The position numbers were made by a program, and so were the translations under genes. A stretch of 64,000 nucleotides of DNA from Ryuthela nishihirai (taxonomy: Eukaryota; Arthropoda; Arachnida; Araneae; Heptathelidae): positions 65,304,446-65,368,445 of the forward strand of contig JAWZYU010000013.1 in assembly GCA_038380435.1 (NCBI GenBank). Reading direction: 5' to 3'. The stretch's first letter is position 1. The number at the start of each line of letters is the position of its first letter. The notes beneath the pieces are model-generated. The model did not search any database, was not told the origin of the DNA, and was given only the letters and a program-made list of their open reading frames with translations. Of this stretch, positions 22,331 through 33,708 are shown piece by piece.

Positions 22331-22570
22331 TATCTTCCTATAGGGCCCTGAAAAGTAGAAAATAAACCTATAGCATATCAATGGTACAATCAGTCACTGA
22401 GTTCATATTTCATGCTCCCTTCGAAGGAAGATAGGGTGCCTGCAATCTTGTTGAGTAGGAAATATGGTACTCTATCTCCCTTTGAAGTGAATACGAACTT
22501 GGTGACTGATTGCACCATCGATATGCTTTAGGTTTATTTTCTACATTTTAGGGCCCTATAGGAAGATAGG
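22331..22570. repeat. Foldback, 240 bp, copy 1
   Basis: Arms of about 105 bp are nearly perfect inverted copies: TATCTTCCTATAGGGCCCT ... CAATCAGTCACTGAGTTC and its complement. The same foldback ends the paralogous block at 58298-58535. There is no coding, and TIR-to-TIR structure makes it MITE-like. Confidence 0.8.
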
Positions 22571-22599
22571 TATTTCTAAAAAATTTTAATTTATTTTTA

Positions 22600-23470
22600 T
22601 TTATTATGTTATGCAAAATTTACTGCAAAGGGAAAGAATTTGGCCTTAAAAGTTGTGGAGATCTCAAAATTTCTGATTTTAGAATATGCTGATGATTTTA
22701 GCCCCTTTTGGCAAATGATGTTGATGAGATGAACTCTTTCATTTGAGCTTGGTTATAAACAGAGAGAATACTAAAGTGATGAAAATTGGTCAGGCAGATG
22801 GTGCTTCATTTACTTTGAATGGCTGCACTCTTGAGCTAGTGTGTCAGTTTAATTATCTTGGGAGCTATTTAACAGATACTGGTGATGTATGGTATAAAAT
22901 TAAAAGACGAATAGGTATTGCTGCTGGGAGTTTTAAGAATCTATGGAGAGTGTCGAGAAATATGCGCATACACCTAAAGGCTAATAATAGTACACCTAAA
23001 GGCTATATAATAGTTTGGTTCTTTCTAGGATTAGTTATGGTTGTGAAATTTGGATGCTTTGTATCAACATATATATCAACATATATAACAAGATGGCAGG
23101 AAATTTGGCTTTTGATTCTGGATGCTTACGTAGTATCTTGGGCATTAGGTGGTTCAACTTTATAAGTAATGATGAGGTTAGGCAACGGAGTTGGCAATCT
23201 CCTTTGAGCAGCATATTGTGCAGAGAGAAACTCCATTGGTTTGGCCATGTTGCCCGTATGGATAATTATAGATTAGCAAATAGGATTATGAAGAGTGTGC
23301 CTAAAGGCCTCAGAAAGAGGGGGAGACCTAGGATGTAGTGGACAGAGAATGTCAAACAGGACCTTGTTAGAATTGGTGCAGTGGCCAGATGCAGCAGATG
23401 TAATTCAGAACAGTTATGCTTGGAAAACTAAATTTCACAGTCTGGTTGGATCTCTGTAGCCCATGGCTGC
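22600..23470 (+). mobile_element. LINE reverse transcriptase C-terminal fragment (YADD to C-terminal domain)
   Basis: It begins ISDFRICxxF..., with the catalytic box EYADDF at about 22683. Then, in shifting frames: INRENTKVMKIGQADGASFT, a CQFNYLGSYLTDTGD block, KIKRRIGIAAGSFKNLW, VLSRISYGCEIW, SGCLRSILGIRW, REKLHWFGHVARMDNYRLAN and KGLRKRGRPRM. This order is that of CR1/RTE-like LINEs with a RKRGRPR tail. It has several frameshifts and stops, and a short internal duplication (CACCTAAAGGCTA twice at 22970-23005). Confidence 0.8.
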
Positions 23471-25297
23471 TTGAAGATGATTATGATATTTTTCACTTGT
23501 CAACACAAATCTATCTTACAGTGCACTTCTTTAATATTTGTTTACCATTATCTCCCTGGTGTGATTTTAAAACTGCTAGCCAATGACTGTTAATAATTAC
23601 TCCCTCATAGAGTGGCACCACCCTACCTTCGTTCATCCTGGTGAGTACCTTCACACTAATACCCTGAAGATCAGATAGGAATTCAGCTCATCATTTCCAA
23701 ATAAAACGCTATGCAAAGGTGACACCTGAATTCATTTACAGATTTGTAGGCTGAAAAATTGTACCTCTGTGTTTGAATGGATGTATGCAACATAAACATA
23801 TCCTCCACTCTCCCAGCTCTGGTCAGCTAATTGGATCTCTTAGAACCCCCATGCATTTAAGCTTCTAGTTAAGGGAGTTCACGCAGTTTAGAAAGCTTCC
23901 TTGATTTCTGAGTCATGATTGATATTGCAGTGGGAATGGGTCTCATGTATGTATATTGTTATCTGCATTGGAATATCTGCAGTTCATGCAGCTTTTGTTC
24001 AGTTTTAAGGTGTGAAATATCAAGTTCAGATTATCCATGAATATGTTTATACAGAGTATATACAGTAGTTCCTGTTTTCATTAATGTAAAAAAGTATGCA
24101 TACAGTAGACTTCGGTTGTGACTGCTGATAGGCACCTGTACCACATGCCAAGCTGCCACTGCCAGTGGTTGAAAGGGCTTTCTCTAAAAAATCAGCATCT
24201 ATTACTATTCCCTCTAGAATATGGGAAGATATGGGTTAGAGCCCCACACATTGGCAAAACTAAATTTTTCCATTAAACTATTTATTGATTTCTATGTCAA
24301 ACAGGTAATTTTGTGTATTTACTATTTAAGATATATATATATGTATGAGTTATATAAATATGCTTGTTAAAGAAATAAGTAGTAATAATTTCATTTTTAG
24401 TAAAAAAATTTCATTTAAAAAGAAATTATGGGGAATTATAAATTAACACTGTGGGCCACCTACTATGGACATGACTGCACCATCGGTTGTGAACTAGTGA
24501 GTTAATGTTTGACATAAAATGACCATCACATCATTCAGCCTCAATCATTTGAATGTGAAGGGCTACATTGGTTTCATCCGTAACAGATTGAGGTTCATAA
24601 AGCAGTGAGGAAATGTAACAGTGGTGCTCTTGGCTTGTATACTTTTATTATTATAGAGTTTTAAATTGATCATTAGTAATTTGCAAAATCAATAGGCATC
24701 ATTCATTGATTAATCGATTTCTCAAACTGAACTCACACTGGTAACAAATTTGAATTGTTTTCAGAAAATAAAATAAATATTAGAACCACTTTCTGAAGTA
24801 ACTAACAAACAGAAATAGGTTATTTACACAAAACGAAAGAGCATTTAATTATGATTCACAAAACGATAAACATTCTAAAAGAAAAAGGTAGGTGAAGTTT
24901 TTTTATGAATTTATTTCAAAAATTACAAAATTTTATTTAATTTTGTTTTAAATTCAGTAAATTTTTAAAGCATTAAGTTGTTTGCTGTTTCTTCTAAATT
25001 ATTTAATTTTAACATAAATAGTTCATAATATTTCTGTTATTACTTAAATCTTTCCTTTTGTTTCTTCTAAATATTTTGACCATGCAAATAATGCAGAATA
25101 CATATGCTTTATATTTTTGGCAGTCAATAAATTCAACACTAAGAAAATACTGCCTTCAAAAAATAATTTTTCTTTAAAAACAAATAATTTGAATAAGAAT
25201 TTAAATAACTAGGAAAAACAAATAATTTTAATAAGAACTGAGATAACTAGGAACAAGTAAAGAGTTGTAAAAAAAATTAAAAATATTTCAAAGAATA
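23471..25297. other. No gene seen
   Basis: AT-rich. A weak tRNA-like B-box word (GGTTAGAGCCCC near 24235) may be a SINE remnant. No exon is supported. Confidence 0.35.
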
Positions 25298-26641
25298 TGC
25301 ACTGAAAGCACAATTTATTATACACATGTTACCCATCCACAAACCTACCCTACTCCACCATAATAATGCTGCCAGCTCGAACCCCTTGTGAGCGATAAAT
25401 AGTCAATACCTATCTACTGCATAGCATACCTATGATGGCTACTGTTAAGACAGGAAAAAATGGTGACCTGAGTAAATTTAGTTGTGGGCAGATAGTCGGT
25501 GGGAAAAAAAAATGGGGGTCTGCATATCTTCAACTGCAGAACACCTAGGATTTCCATATGCAACTGCTGCACATGTGCACCTGAACTACATTGAAACTGA
25601 CAAAACCTGTAGAGTCTGGGAAAAATATCGCTGTAACCTTGTCATTGATGTTCAAGGTGAATGCCACCTCTTCTATAACATAATGCTGGAAATGGATGGC
25701 CACAGTGCAGACAGCATTCAATGATGGCATCTATGAAGGTTTATGCAAAGACCATTCAATGTACAATGGCATGACTGGGCTATGGCAGCTGATGCCCACA
25801 TTGAGTATCCTTGTTAACAACAAGTCACTGGACTATGAGGCTGCAGTGGGTGAAGGAGCATCACAAGTGGACCATTAATAATAATAATAAAAATAAATAA
25901 AACCCCCCTCAAGCAGCTGCTTGCCACATAGGTCTGACAGGAGCCTGTCAGTTTATATGCCATAGTAGAAGGTCTGTGAGGATGGCAGCACTTCAGCAGG
26001 AAAACAACACAAACATCATTCCTTATTCTGGGCTCAATCCCAGGTCCCTTAGATCAGTATCTAAGTGTGCTAATCACTTGGCCACAGGACAGAAGACTGG
26101 AAATGAGTAACTTGGTCTAACAAATCAAGGTCCCAACTACAATACATCAACTGGAAGTTGCATGTTTGGTGTAGACCACACAAGGCCATGAACTTTGTCA
26201 AGTTGGGGTGTTACAGGCTGGTTGAGGCAGTGTGATGTTCTGAGGAGTGTTTACATGTGCCACCTGGTGACCCCTAGTACCTTTTGAGACCACCATTATC
26301 ACACAAGACTATGTTGACATATTTACTAACCACCTACACCTGCTCATGGTTATCCATTTCCCACACCAGAATGCCTTCTTTTAACAAGACAATGGCCCTT
26401 CTCATCACCCCCATTTGGCGAAGGACTGGTTGAAGGAGCATTCCAGTGAGTTCACAACCTTCAAATGGCCCTCTCCCTCTTCGGATTTGAACCCTATTGA
26501 GCATCTATGGGATGAAGTGAACCATGATAATACCCAAATGTTTCCAACACTTGGTAGAGTCCATGCTACAACATGTTGATGCTGTAAGAGTGAATGATGG
26601 ACCCACACATTATTAGATAGGTGTGTATAATTTTCAGTACA
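25298..26641 (+). mobile_element. Tc1-like transposon, degenerate, carrying a SINE
   Basis: The ends are imperfect inverted repeats (CACTGAAAGCACAATTTATT at the left, complemented near 26612-26641). The transposase is in pieces: an N-terminal KNGDLSKFSCGQIVG-like block near 25460; a first catalytic region lost around the SINE; then NKDNGPSHHPHLAKDWLKE (second Asp), and SSDLNPIEHLWDEV (terminal Glu region). Stops and shifts throughout make it inactive. Confidence 0.75.
25872..26094 (-). repeat. SINE family A inside the Tc1 copy
   Basis: Reverse orientation: an A-rich tail at the left (25872-25900), then CAAGCAGCTGCTTG, the CTGACAGGAGCCTGTCAG hairpin, the body, and a tRNA-like head with CCACAGGAC at the right. 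It interrupts the transposase, so it is younger than the Tc1 insertion. Confidence 0.85.
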
Positions 26642-27024
26642 ATATACAATGAAAGGGTAATTTATTTTGTAATAAATTACCATTTTAGTGTATATAGTAT
26701 TAAATTAAGATTAAAATTACTCAATAAACACTTATGCCCCAAATGGCTGCTTTTTTACCTTGTCACATGAAGTTATTAGTGTCATGAAGTTCAGATTAAT
26801 TCATCTTTTTATGATAACCTTTTATCAGTGTCATGAAGTTCAGGTTAATTAGTTGCACCTGTGTTAGCATGGTTGATGTGTTTTTCTTTGGACAGCCTCT
26901 TGAGTTTACATTGATAAAATGCTAAGATGTCAAGTTGCTGAAGTTCTATTGCATATCATTCTAATTTTTTTTTCTAACTTGAAGTGTTTGTGATGATGCT
27001 TAATTCTTTAACCTATGTCATATA
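26642..27024. other. No gene; short duplicated word
   Basis: The word AGTGTCATGAAGTTCAG occurs twice (about 26777 and 26827), followed each time by a RTTAATT stretch. Nothing else was identified. Confidence 0.4.
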
Positions 27025-28447
27025 CAAGATGTCTCTGAATTCATGGCCCAAACATGAGGGGATAGTACTACACACCGAACCCACCAATATTCGTCATAGA
27101 ATATGTGGCCGCAAACGCAGTGAGGAGTCATAAATGAAGGAGAGACACAGAGGTTTCCAGAATGACATTTATTGGAGATCATTACAACAAATGCTCAAAC
27201 GTCCGCCCACCAACGTTGATACAGGCAGCACAATGCGAAGTAGTGATCGGTGTACCTGCTTGTAAACACCAGGCTTGTCGCGCACATTGGCAGCTGCAAT
27301 GGACAGTCAAGCTACCAGATCCTCCGCAGACTGCACGGGCATCTCATACATGACACTCTTCAAATGTCCCCACAGAAAGAAATCGATACAAGAAAGATCA
27401 GGCAAGCTGGGGGGGGGGGGGGCATGGGATGGGACCACCACACTCAATCCATCAGTTCCCAAATGTAGTATGAAGATGCTGACGCACATCCATGCTGTAA
27501 TGGGTGGCTGCCCCATTGTGCTGGAACCACATACGGGTGTGGATTGCGGCTGGAACATCCTGAAGCAATTCCGGCAAAACCTGTTGCAGAAAAATACGGT
27601 GCGTTCCACCATCAAGGTGGCCGTAGGTAGGGTCCAATTAAATAGTCATGCACGATCCCCGCCCAAGCATTAACGGTGAACCATTGCTGGTTCGAATTTG
27701 GACGTGTACCATGGGGGTACTAGGCCACCCACAAATGTGCATTATGGACATTCACTACGCCTTCACGTGAGAATGTTGATTCATCCATAAAGAGCACATG
27801 TGCGGGGAAATTGGGATGTGCGGCACTTTGCTGCAGGAACCACTGGGCAAAATCTATGCACAGGGGATAATCAACAGCTGTCAATGCCTGCACTCGCTGC
27901 AAGTGATAGGGGTGTAGCCTTTCTTCATGCAGTTCTCGCTAGACATTGTTCCGATGCACACCCAGGATCCGGGTGGTGGATCGCATGCTTGTACCTGGTT
28001 ATCTGTCACAATATGCAAGATGTTCTCACTCATAGCTTGCGTTCTGACCATCCATGCTCGTCCAGCATCATGTCGACTGATGTGGAAGGTGCCTGCCTCA
28101 GACAGCTGGTGGTGCAGTCGCGTAAACATTTTATGATTGGGCACACAGCACATAAGATATCACTCATGGTAGAGTCTTTGCGCCTCTCTACCATTGCCCT
28201 CGGCTACACTGTACATCAGGTGCATATCGGCTTTCTCTGCGTTCGTAAACTGCTCTATCTCATGTCCGGTCAATGCTGAGCATGCTGGGGTTTGGTCGAT
28301 CCAGTGCTTTTAAGCCGTGCTGCCTCATCTGCACTCTCTACCGACACCAGGCTGCGTATGCTGCTGCATATTCTATGACGAATATTGGTGGGTTCAGTGT
28401 GTACTACCATCCCCTCACATTTGGGCCATGAATTCAGGGACACCCTG
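27025..28447 (-). mobile_element. Mariner-like (DUF4817 type) transposon, decayed
   Basis: Inverted ends of about 85 bp share GAATTCATGGCCCAAA and CCACCAATATTCGTCATAGA, with the right terminal CACCCTG followed by TA. The left terminal CAAGATG has drifted from CAGGGTG. The block AATATTCGTCATAGAA is shared with the ends of the 16.0-17.5 kb element, so they are related families. Confidence 0.85.
27175..28275 (-). pseudogene. Mariner-like transposase pseudogene
   Basis: Leftward order: EIEQFTNAEKADMHLMYSVA with the initiator lost, NGREAQRLYHE then a stop, KMFTRLHHQLSEAGTF, DAGRAWMVRT, ENCMKKGYTPI, then AHVLFMDESTFSREG (first Asp), GRGSCMTI, VLPELLQDVP, MWFQHNGAATH where the second catalytic Asp is Asn, then LPDLSCIDFFLWG and VRDKPGVYKQVHRSL. 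A 12-base C run on this strand (27410-27421) has expanded in the WPP... region. Multiple stops and shifts. It is clearly older than its relative at 16.3 kb. Confidence 0.8.
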
Positions 28448-28557
28448 TATATAACAACAAACTAATTGTTACTTAAGTAGTGATCCTTCTTTTTTTATTG
28501 TCATTTCTTTTTAATGTATATATATATATGCTTATATTCTATCTCATATTTATTTAG

Positions 28558-28760
28558 GTATATTCATAACTAGAGTATCACTACATTGTGAAAAGTCAAA
28601 CGAAATTTTTAAGATTCCTTATTGGGAATACCTCCCAGGATACAGATTAGAAAGCAGCACAGGTACTGTACAAGTAGAGGATGTAGTTGAAGTGGGTGAG
28701 GAAGGAGAGGATGAAGAGCAAAAAGGTAGTGAAGAAAGAGATGCAATGGAACTGAAATAA
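28558..28760 (+). CDS. Candidate terminal host exon, unknown protein with acidic tail
   Basis: It starts after TATTTAG (AG at 28556-28557) and runs 67 codons to TAA at 28758-28760. With the single base carried from 14822 the first codon becomes Arg, and the frame reads IFITRVSLHCEKSNEIF, then KIPYWEYLPGYRLESS, then a Glu/Asp-rich tail (VEVGEEGEDEEQKGSEERDA) ending MELK. Codon usage is smooth and there are no stops. It is not transposon-like. An AATAAA signal lies 64 bases after the stop. Phase compatibility with 14735-14822 suggests one gene, but additional exons of matching phase could lie between or upstream. Function unknown. Confidence 0.6.
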
Positions 28761-28823
28761 CAGATAGTCCATTAATTACACTTAAAAATGCTAGTAAAAT
28801 GGTAAATTGTTATCACATAAAGG

Positions 28824-28829
28824 AATAAA
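28824..28829 (+). terminator. Polyadenylation signal AATAAA
   Basis: AATAAA 64 bases downstream of the stop codon at 28760, a normal position for the 3' end of the candidate gene. Confidence 0.5.
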
Positions 28830-29786
28830 GTTATCTTCTTCAGAAATTTCGTTTATAAATCTTATACACAGCTAAATATGCAGACACCAAAAATAGTTTG
28901 AAATGTAATGCAGCTGTAATAAATCTGCAAATGTACTTCGATTGTAAATGATGTTCACAAAAATGCTGCAATAGCACTGTAAGAAATATTGAGAAAATAT
29001 TTAGTATTGTGGAAATCAACATTGTATAAACTATTTGTATAGCATTTTATAAACCTAGGTAATATTTGATACGCATAGTTCAGTTTAGATGATTTAATAA
29101 TTTTTAATTTAAAATAGGTGAAGTACAAGCCACATACACATGTAGGCAATGGTTCAACAGTGAAAAGAACAATATCTTAATATCTAAGAAATAAAAGTTT
29201 GCAGTAGACATTAATTAAATTTATAAAGATATTTAATGTGTACCTAAATGTTAAACTATCATGATAAGCCTTTGCAGAAATTCCTGTGTACATATTAGAG
29301 ATATATTGAAAATCACTAGAGAGATACTGAATTGACCCTTTGAGTTCAATTCAGCTGAACAGTTCAATTATGGTCAAACAAGGTTTTGAGTTTGATTGAA
29401 CTGTTGGGTTTGTACAAACATATTGAGGGGACCAAATGTGCTTTGAGCTGATTGAATTATTCAGTTTGGCCAAGCACATTTTGAGTGGGCCAAATGTTAT
29501 GGCTGAACCATTTTTTACTTGTAGTCAAACATTTTTAATTTTAGAAGGAAGCCTAGCTTCCCACCAAAAAGACAGTAATAACTTAGAAGTTTTGTTTCTT
29601 CTCTTGGTTTCACATACAACACACAAATACAGGAGGATGAGGCCACTAGTATTATAGTTAGTATCAGTAACCAATCTTAAAATCCTCTGGATATTTTAAA
29701 GAAGTTAAGGTCACAGTTGAACAATATATCAAAATCGATAAAACATTTTGTAGGGCACTGTACAAGATTGGAAATATTTTAAGTAT
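28830..29786. other. No gene seen
   Basis: AT-rich with no supported feature. A locally repeated theme near 29340-29480 (TTGAGTTNNATT..., TTTTGAGTNGG) is loose. Confidence 0.35.
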
Positions 29787-30737
29787 TTAAAAAATTTACT
29801 ATATCACAATTAAGCTGTTAGGTATGGTAGCACAGTGTATTACAATCTTAGTGTGCGAAGCGCATATTATTTCCCACCAAAGCTGGAAGCATAATTACTA
29901 AGATGTAATTATGTTACAGTAATTTAAAAGCCATAATTGTAATCATAACGTTATGTGAAGTTACAATAGATCTTAAAGTAGATACAGGATATTTACCCCT
30001 TTTTGGGAGTTGGCACAATTGCGTATCATAGCTATTTATAGATGCGATGATGTCAGTCTCACAGTCCGATGTTTGTAAGCTGCCAGTCCTAAGCAGATAA
30101 AGTGGTTGTATAATATTGTTCGTCGAAAGACAATGTGCTTTTGCTGACTTCCAGGGTGCTTCCTATGCAAATTTTAGTTGTGAAGTTGCGACCACTGGTT
30201 GTGAAGAGATGTTATCCGGGGGGCCCACATAAGCACACATCCACATGTTGTTGCAGTCCTTATATAGTCCCATTTATCATTTTTGAGTGGATAATATCCA
30301 ATGTTATATAAGCTTCACTTCTTACATATATTAGCAACAAAATTACAACTGTGCTATCCAAATGTTAAAGAAAACATACATGTTGATGTTTAAAAGACAT
30401 TAAAGGACATTAAAACATTGTCCTGCCTGCATCCAGGTAACTCTGAGCTCTGACTCGTTACTCAGAGTTACCTGGATGCAGGCAGGACAATGTTTTAATA
30501 TCCTTTAATGTCTTTTAAACATCAACATGTATGTTTTTTATGCTACTTTAAGATCTATTGTAATTTCACATAATGTTATGATAGCAATTATGGCTTTTAA
30601 ATTACTGTAACATAATTACATCTTAGTAATTATGCTCCCGGCTTTGGTGGGAAATAATATGCGCTTCGCACACTAAGATTGTAATACACTGTGCTACCAT
30701 ACCTAACAGCTTAATCGTGATATAGTAAATTTTTTAA
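29787..30737. repeat. Foldback element, 951 bp, with a second palindrome inside
   Basis: Outer arms of about 185 bp (29787-29972 and 30550-30737) are about 95% matched by eye. They begin TTAAAAAATTTACTATATCAC and share GTGCGAAGCGCATATTATTT and AGATGTAATTATGTTACAGT. The space between holds unique sequence plus the palindrome at 30371-30538. No coding. Both ends start with TTAA, which could be a target or part of the repeat. Confidence 0.8.
30371..30538. repeat. 168-bp near-perfect hairpin
   Basis: Arms of about 77 bp carry GTTGATGTTTAAAAGACATT and CATCCAGGTAACTCTGAG and their complements around a 13-base loop (CTCTGACTCGTTA). The arms differ by a few bases, mainly an A/T-run difference. Confidence 0.85.
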
Positions 30738-31172
30738 CTACTATTAGCTGTGTTTAAATTATTTATAGTATTCTAAGTATGCAGAAACTGTAGCACACCA
30801 GGAAATTTCACATAACTGAACATGTGAAGTCCAAGTTTAATTGCATTTTTCATATTTTTAGGATTAGTGTATCAGCTACTGCATTGACAACTCTGATCAA
30901 TTGGATTGATAAATATGGAGAATGTATACTGCTAATCATAATTTAAGGAGACTGAACAAAATTGAAAGTACCTCAATAAATCCTTTTTGGAATTTAACAA
31001 AAGTTTCAGAGAATATTAGCATGAGCTAACTCACATTTATCAGCTATTACATTTCTCAGTGTGAAAGACTGATATGCAAATTAAGCTGATAAAAGCAGCA
31101 TCAGGAACAGGCACTTCTCATTTCACATTAAGAGTGGCTTTATCAATCATTTCAGATTACAGTGTTGTTGAA
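30738..31172. other. No gene seen
   Basis: AT-rich with no supported feature. Confidence 0.35.
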
Positions 31173-31500
31173 ATGCCAAGGAGCCATTTGGATGATGGTC
31201 AGAGGTGGATAGCCATTGTATGGATGGAAGTAGGACAGCCACATTGAAAGGTTGCCAGATTTATTAATGTGTTGGAAAGTATAATTTCCAGACTGCAGAT
31301 GTTTTCAAGACACTGGAACATGCTCTAGGAGAGTGAGCTAGGGTTGGCCCAGATCAACAACAGTTCCAGATGATCGTTTCCTTGTCCCTAATGCAAGGTG
31401 CAATAGAATGATTTCAGTGTGCTAACTTACATCGCAGCTAGGAACTGCCACAGGAGGGATAATATCTAGAGTTACTGGGTCCTGATGAATATAACCAAAG
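31173..31500 (+). pseudogene. Tc1 transposase N-terminal fragment
   Basis: From ATG at 31173 the reading MPRSHLDDGQRWIAIVWMEV, a stop, then KVARFINVLESIISRLQMF is the Tc1 paired-like HTH (compare the family pattern of a GxSQxxVARxFNVSxSTISRL helix). Stops follow, then TYIAAGNCHRRDNI. No DDE domain follows, so only the 5' part of an element survives. Confidence 0.7.
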
Positions 31501-32214
31501 TCATCTAAAGAGAAAGCTTGATGTCATGTGAAGGGGGCTAATGATGTTAGAAGCGGGGGCCGTGCATTTCATTATGGTTTTAAGTCAGCAGATCTGATTC
31601 GTTTCTCATTCAATGTATGCTTTATTTAAATGATTTCATTTCCTGTACTGAACTGAATCAAATATCAATTGTATAGCAAATTATCATAAATGCTGAGAAG
31701 AATTTCATTTTTGCAGGAAATATTTTCAGACAAAAAAAAACATATTTCTCGATGTTAGAAATATTTAATAAACATATTATGTAAACATAGTTACACATAT
31801 CTTTTTATTAATTATATTTAATTGTAAACAGTATTATAAGAAAATGGATATGGATAAAATATAAATTTTAAAGTGTAATTTTATTGATTTTTTTAAGAAA
31901 AAATTGATACGAAATATATCAGTTACACTTTCAAACATATTGAGATATCTATTCTCAGGTGAGCAAAATATATACACACTAACTTCAGATAGGATTTAAC
32001 AGTATTGATAAATATCAATATATAGTCTATCACTAAAAATGTTGATGGTTATATTTCATATAAAACTTAAATTTTGCATAGTTTATGTTCTAAGAAGAAA
32101 GTTATTGAGATCAGAATTCATTCATAGCTGACTAAATCATCAGTGCAATTCCACTATTTTATTAATAAAACTAGAATTATTTTCTTACTAAGATTTAAAT
32201 CATCAGTATCACAT

Positions 32215-32395
32215 AATTGTAATAAATAAATAAATAAAAATAAATACCCCCTCAAGCAGCTGCTTGCCACAGAGGTCTGACAGGAGCCTGTCAGTTTATA
32301 TGCCACAATAGAAGATCTGAGAGGATGGCAGGACCTCAGCAGAAAACAGCACGAACATCCATGCCTTACCCGAGACTCGAACCCAGGTCAAAACA
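32215..32395 (-). repeat. SINE family A, head-truncated, reverse
   Basis: An A-rich (AAATA)n tail at the left is followed by CAAGCAGCTGCTTG, CTGACAGGAGCCTGTCAG, GCAGGACCTCAGCAG and CTCGAACCCAGGTC (complement of the B box). The head upstream of the B box is missing. Confidence 0.85.
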
Positions 32396-32409
32396 AAAGA
32401 CTTGTTTAA

Positions 32410-33180
32410 CAAACATGATGACATAAAAATTTAATGCAAATATTACTTTGAATTATTTAACAAAAAAAGTAAATATTCGAATTCCACATCAAATATACAA
32501 ATGATAGCTCAATCATATTGTATGTTTCAAAAAGAATTTTGCAACAATCAATGTCTATCGTTGAGACATACTAGTAGACAAGTGAAAATTAATAAGCACA
32601 ACATGTGATCACTATGTTATTGGTTTACATAATTTGTAAGAGAATACATAGGAATATTAAAAAAAATTATAGATTTTAGTGCAACCTTGAAGATGTCCCA
32701 TAATAACAAGAAATATATATCCATACAGATTATTAACATAAATGATAATATTGAATACCATAGACTGATGATAGAAACTACAAGACAAATATTTGAAACC
32801 CACATCAAATATACTGATGATAATCCAATCATACTGTATGCTTCAAAAACTAGTTTGCAATAACTAATGTCTATCATTGAGACATTCCAGTAGACAAGTG
32901 AAAATTAATAAGCACAACATGTGACCACTATGCTATTGCCTTACATAGTTTGTAAGAGACATAAGAATATAAAAAAATTGCAGATTTCAGTGCAACATTG
33001 AAGACTGTTACATAATAACTTGAAATATAACCCATGTAGCTTGTTAAGGAAAATGATAACATTGAATACCATATACTGATGATAATAACTACAAGACAAA
33101 TAATTATTTCAAACCCACATCAAATATATGCCAATGTCTATCATTTTAGACATGATTAGTAGACCAATAAAATTTAACAG
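32410..33180. repeat. Tandem repeat, about 317-bp unit
   Basis: The word CCCACATCAAATATA recurs near 32480, 32800 and 33114. The segment GACAAGTGAAAATTAATAAG and the following CACAACATGTGANCACTATG occur in both full units. Two units plus a partial third, diverged and AT-rich. A frame at 32617-32877 with several hydrophobic segments is not kept in the other unit and is not called. Confidence 0.75.
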
Positions 33181-33321
33181 GTAGACATAGATGGCATATG
33201 ATTAATCATTTCTCTGGTGCATATTTAGATTGGGTGCAACTATGCTTATATACATTTCCACAAGTTAATATAATTTTATGTCACAAATCAATTATTTTAT
33301 TCCCATATGTAGACTGAAAAT

Positions 33322-33440
33322 CGGTGCTAAACACTTTCTCGTGCTTTACAATATTAGCATATGTCAATAATTGATGTTTTGCAGTTCAGAAATACATTAC
33401 TCTACATTACTAGATATACATCTCTACATTACTAGATATC
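33322..33440. repeat. Inverted copy of the Tigger segment at 35690-35795
   Basis: It matches the complement of the Tigger copy downstream of its WPD block: ATCGGTGCTAAACA, TTTCTCGTGCTTTACAATAT, ATATGTCAATAATT, TTTTGCAGTTCAGAAAT and TTAGATATCAATGTT are in the same order. Confidence 0.75.
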
Positions 33441-33708
33441 AATGTTTGAAAAACAGCAGAACATAATATTCACACATTTATGAAACTTCAATAGGATAGT
33501 TAGCCCTACATGGTCACATATATTAATTAGCTGCTAAGGTACATCCAATATTAAATTCGTTTTTGTTAAATGAATATACGAAATATGGTTACATATGGCG
33601 ATCTACTATAATTATACGCAGCCAGGAAACAACATTTATGGGGCATAGTAGCAATAATAATTACTATAAATATAAGCAATAAACATCCAATTCTGTTTTT
33701 ATGTGGTA

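Noticed and set aside
27800..28279. 159-codon + strand open frame
   Set aside because: Antisense of the mariner-like transposase pseudogene on the - strand.
32617..32877. Small membrane protein with several hydrophobic segments
   Set aside because: The frame lies in the tandem repeat and is not kept in the second unit. AT-rich DNA readily gives hydrophobic chance frames.
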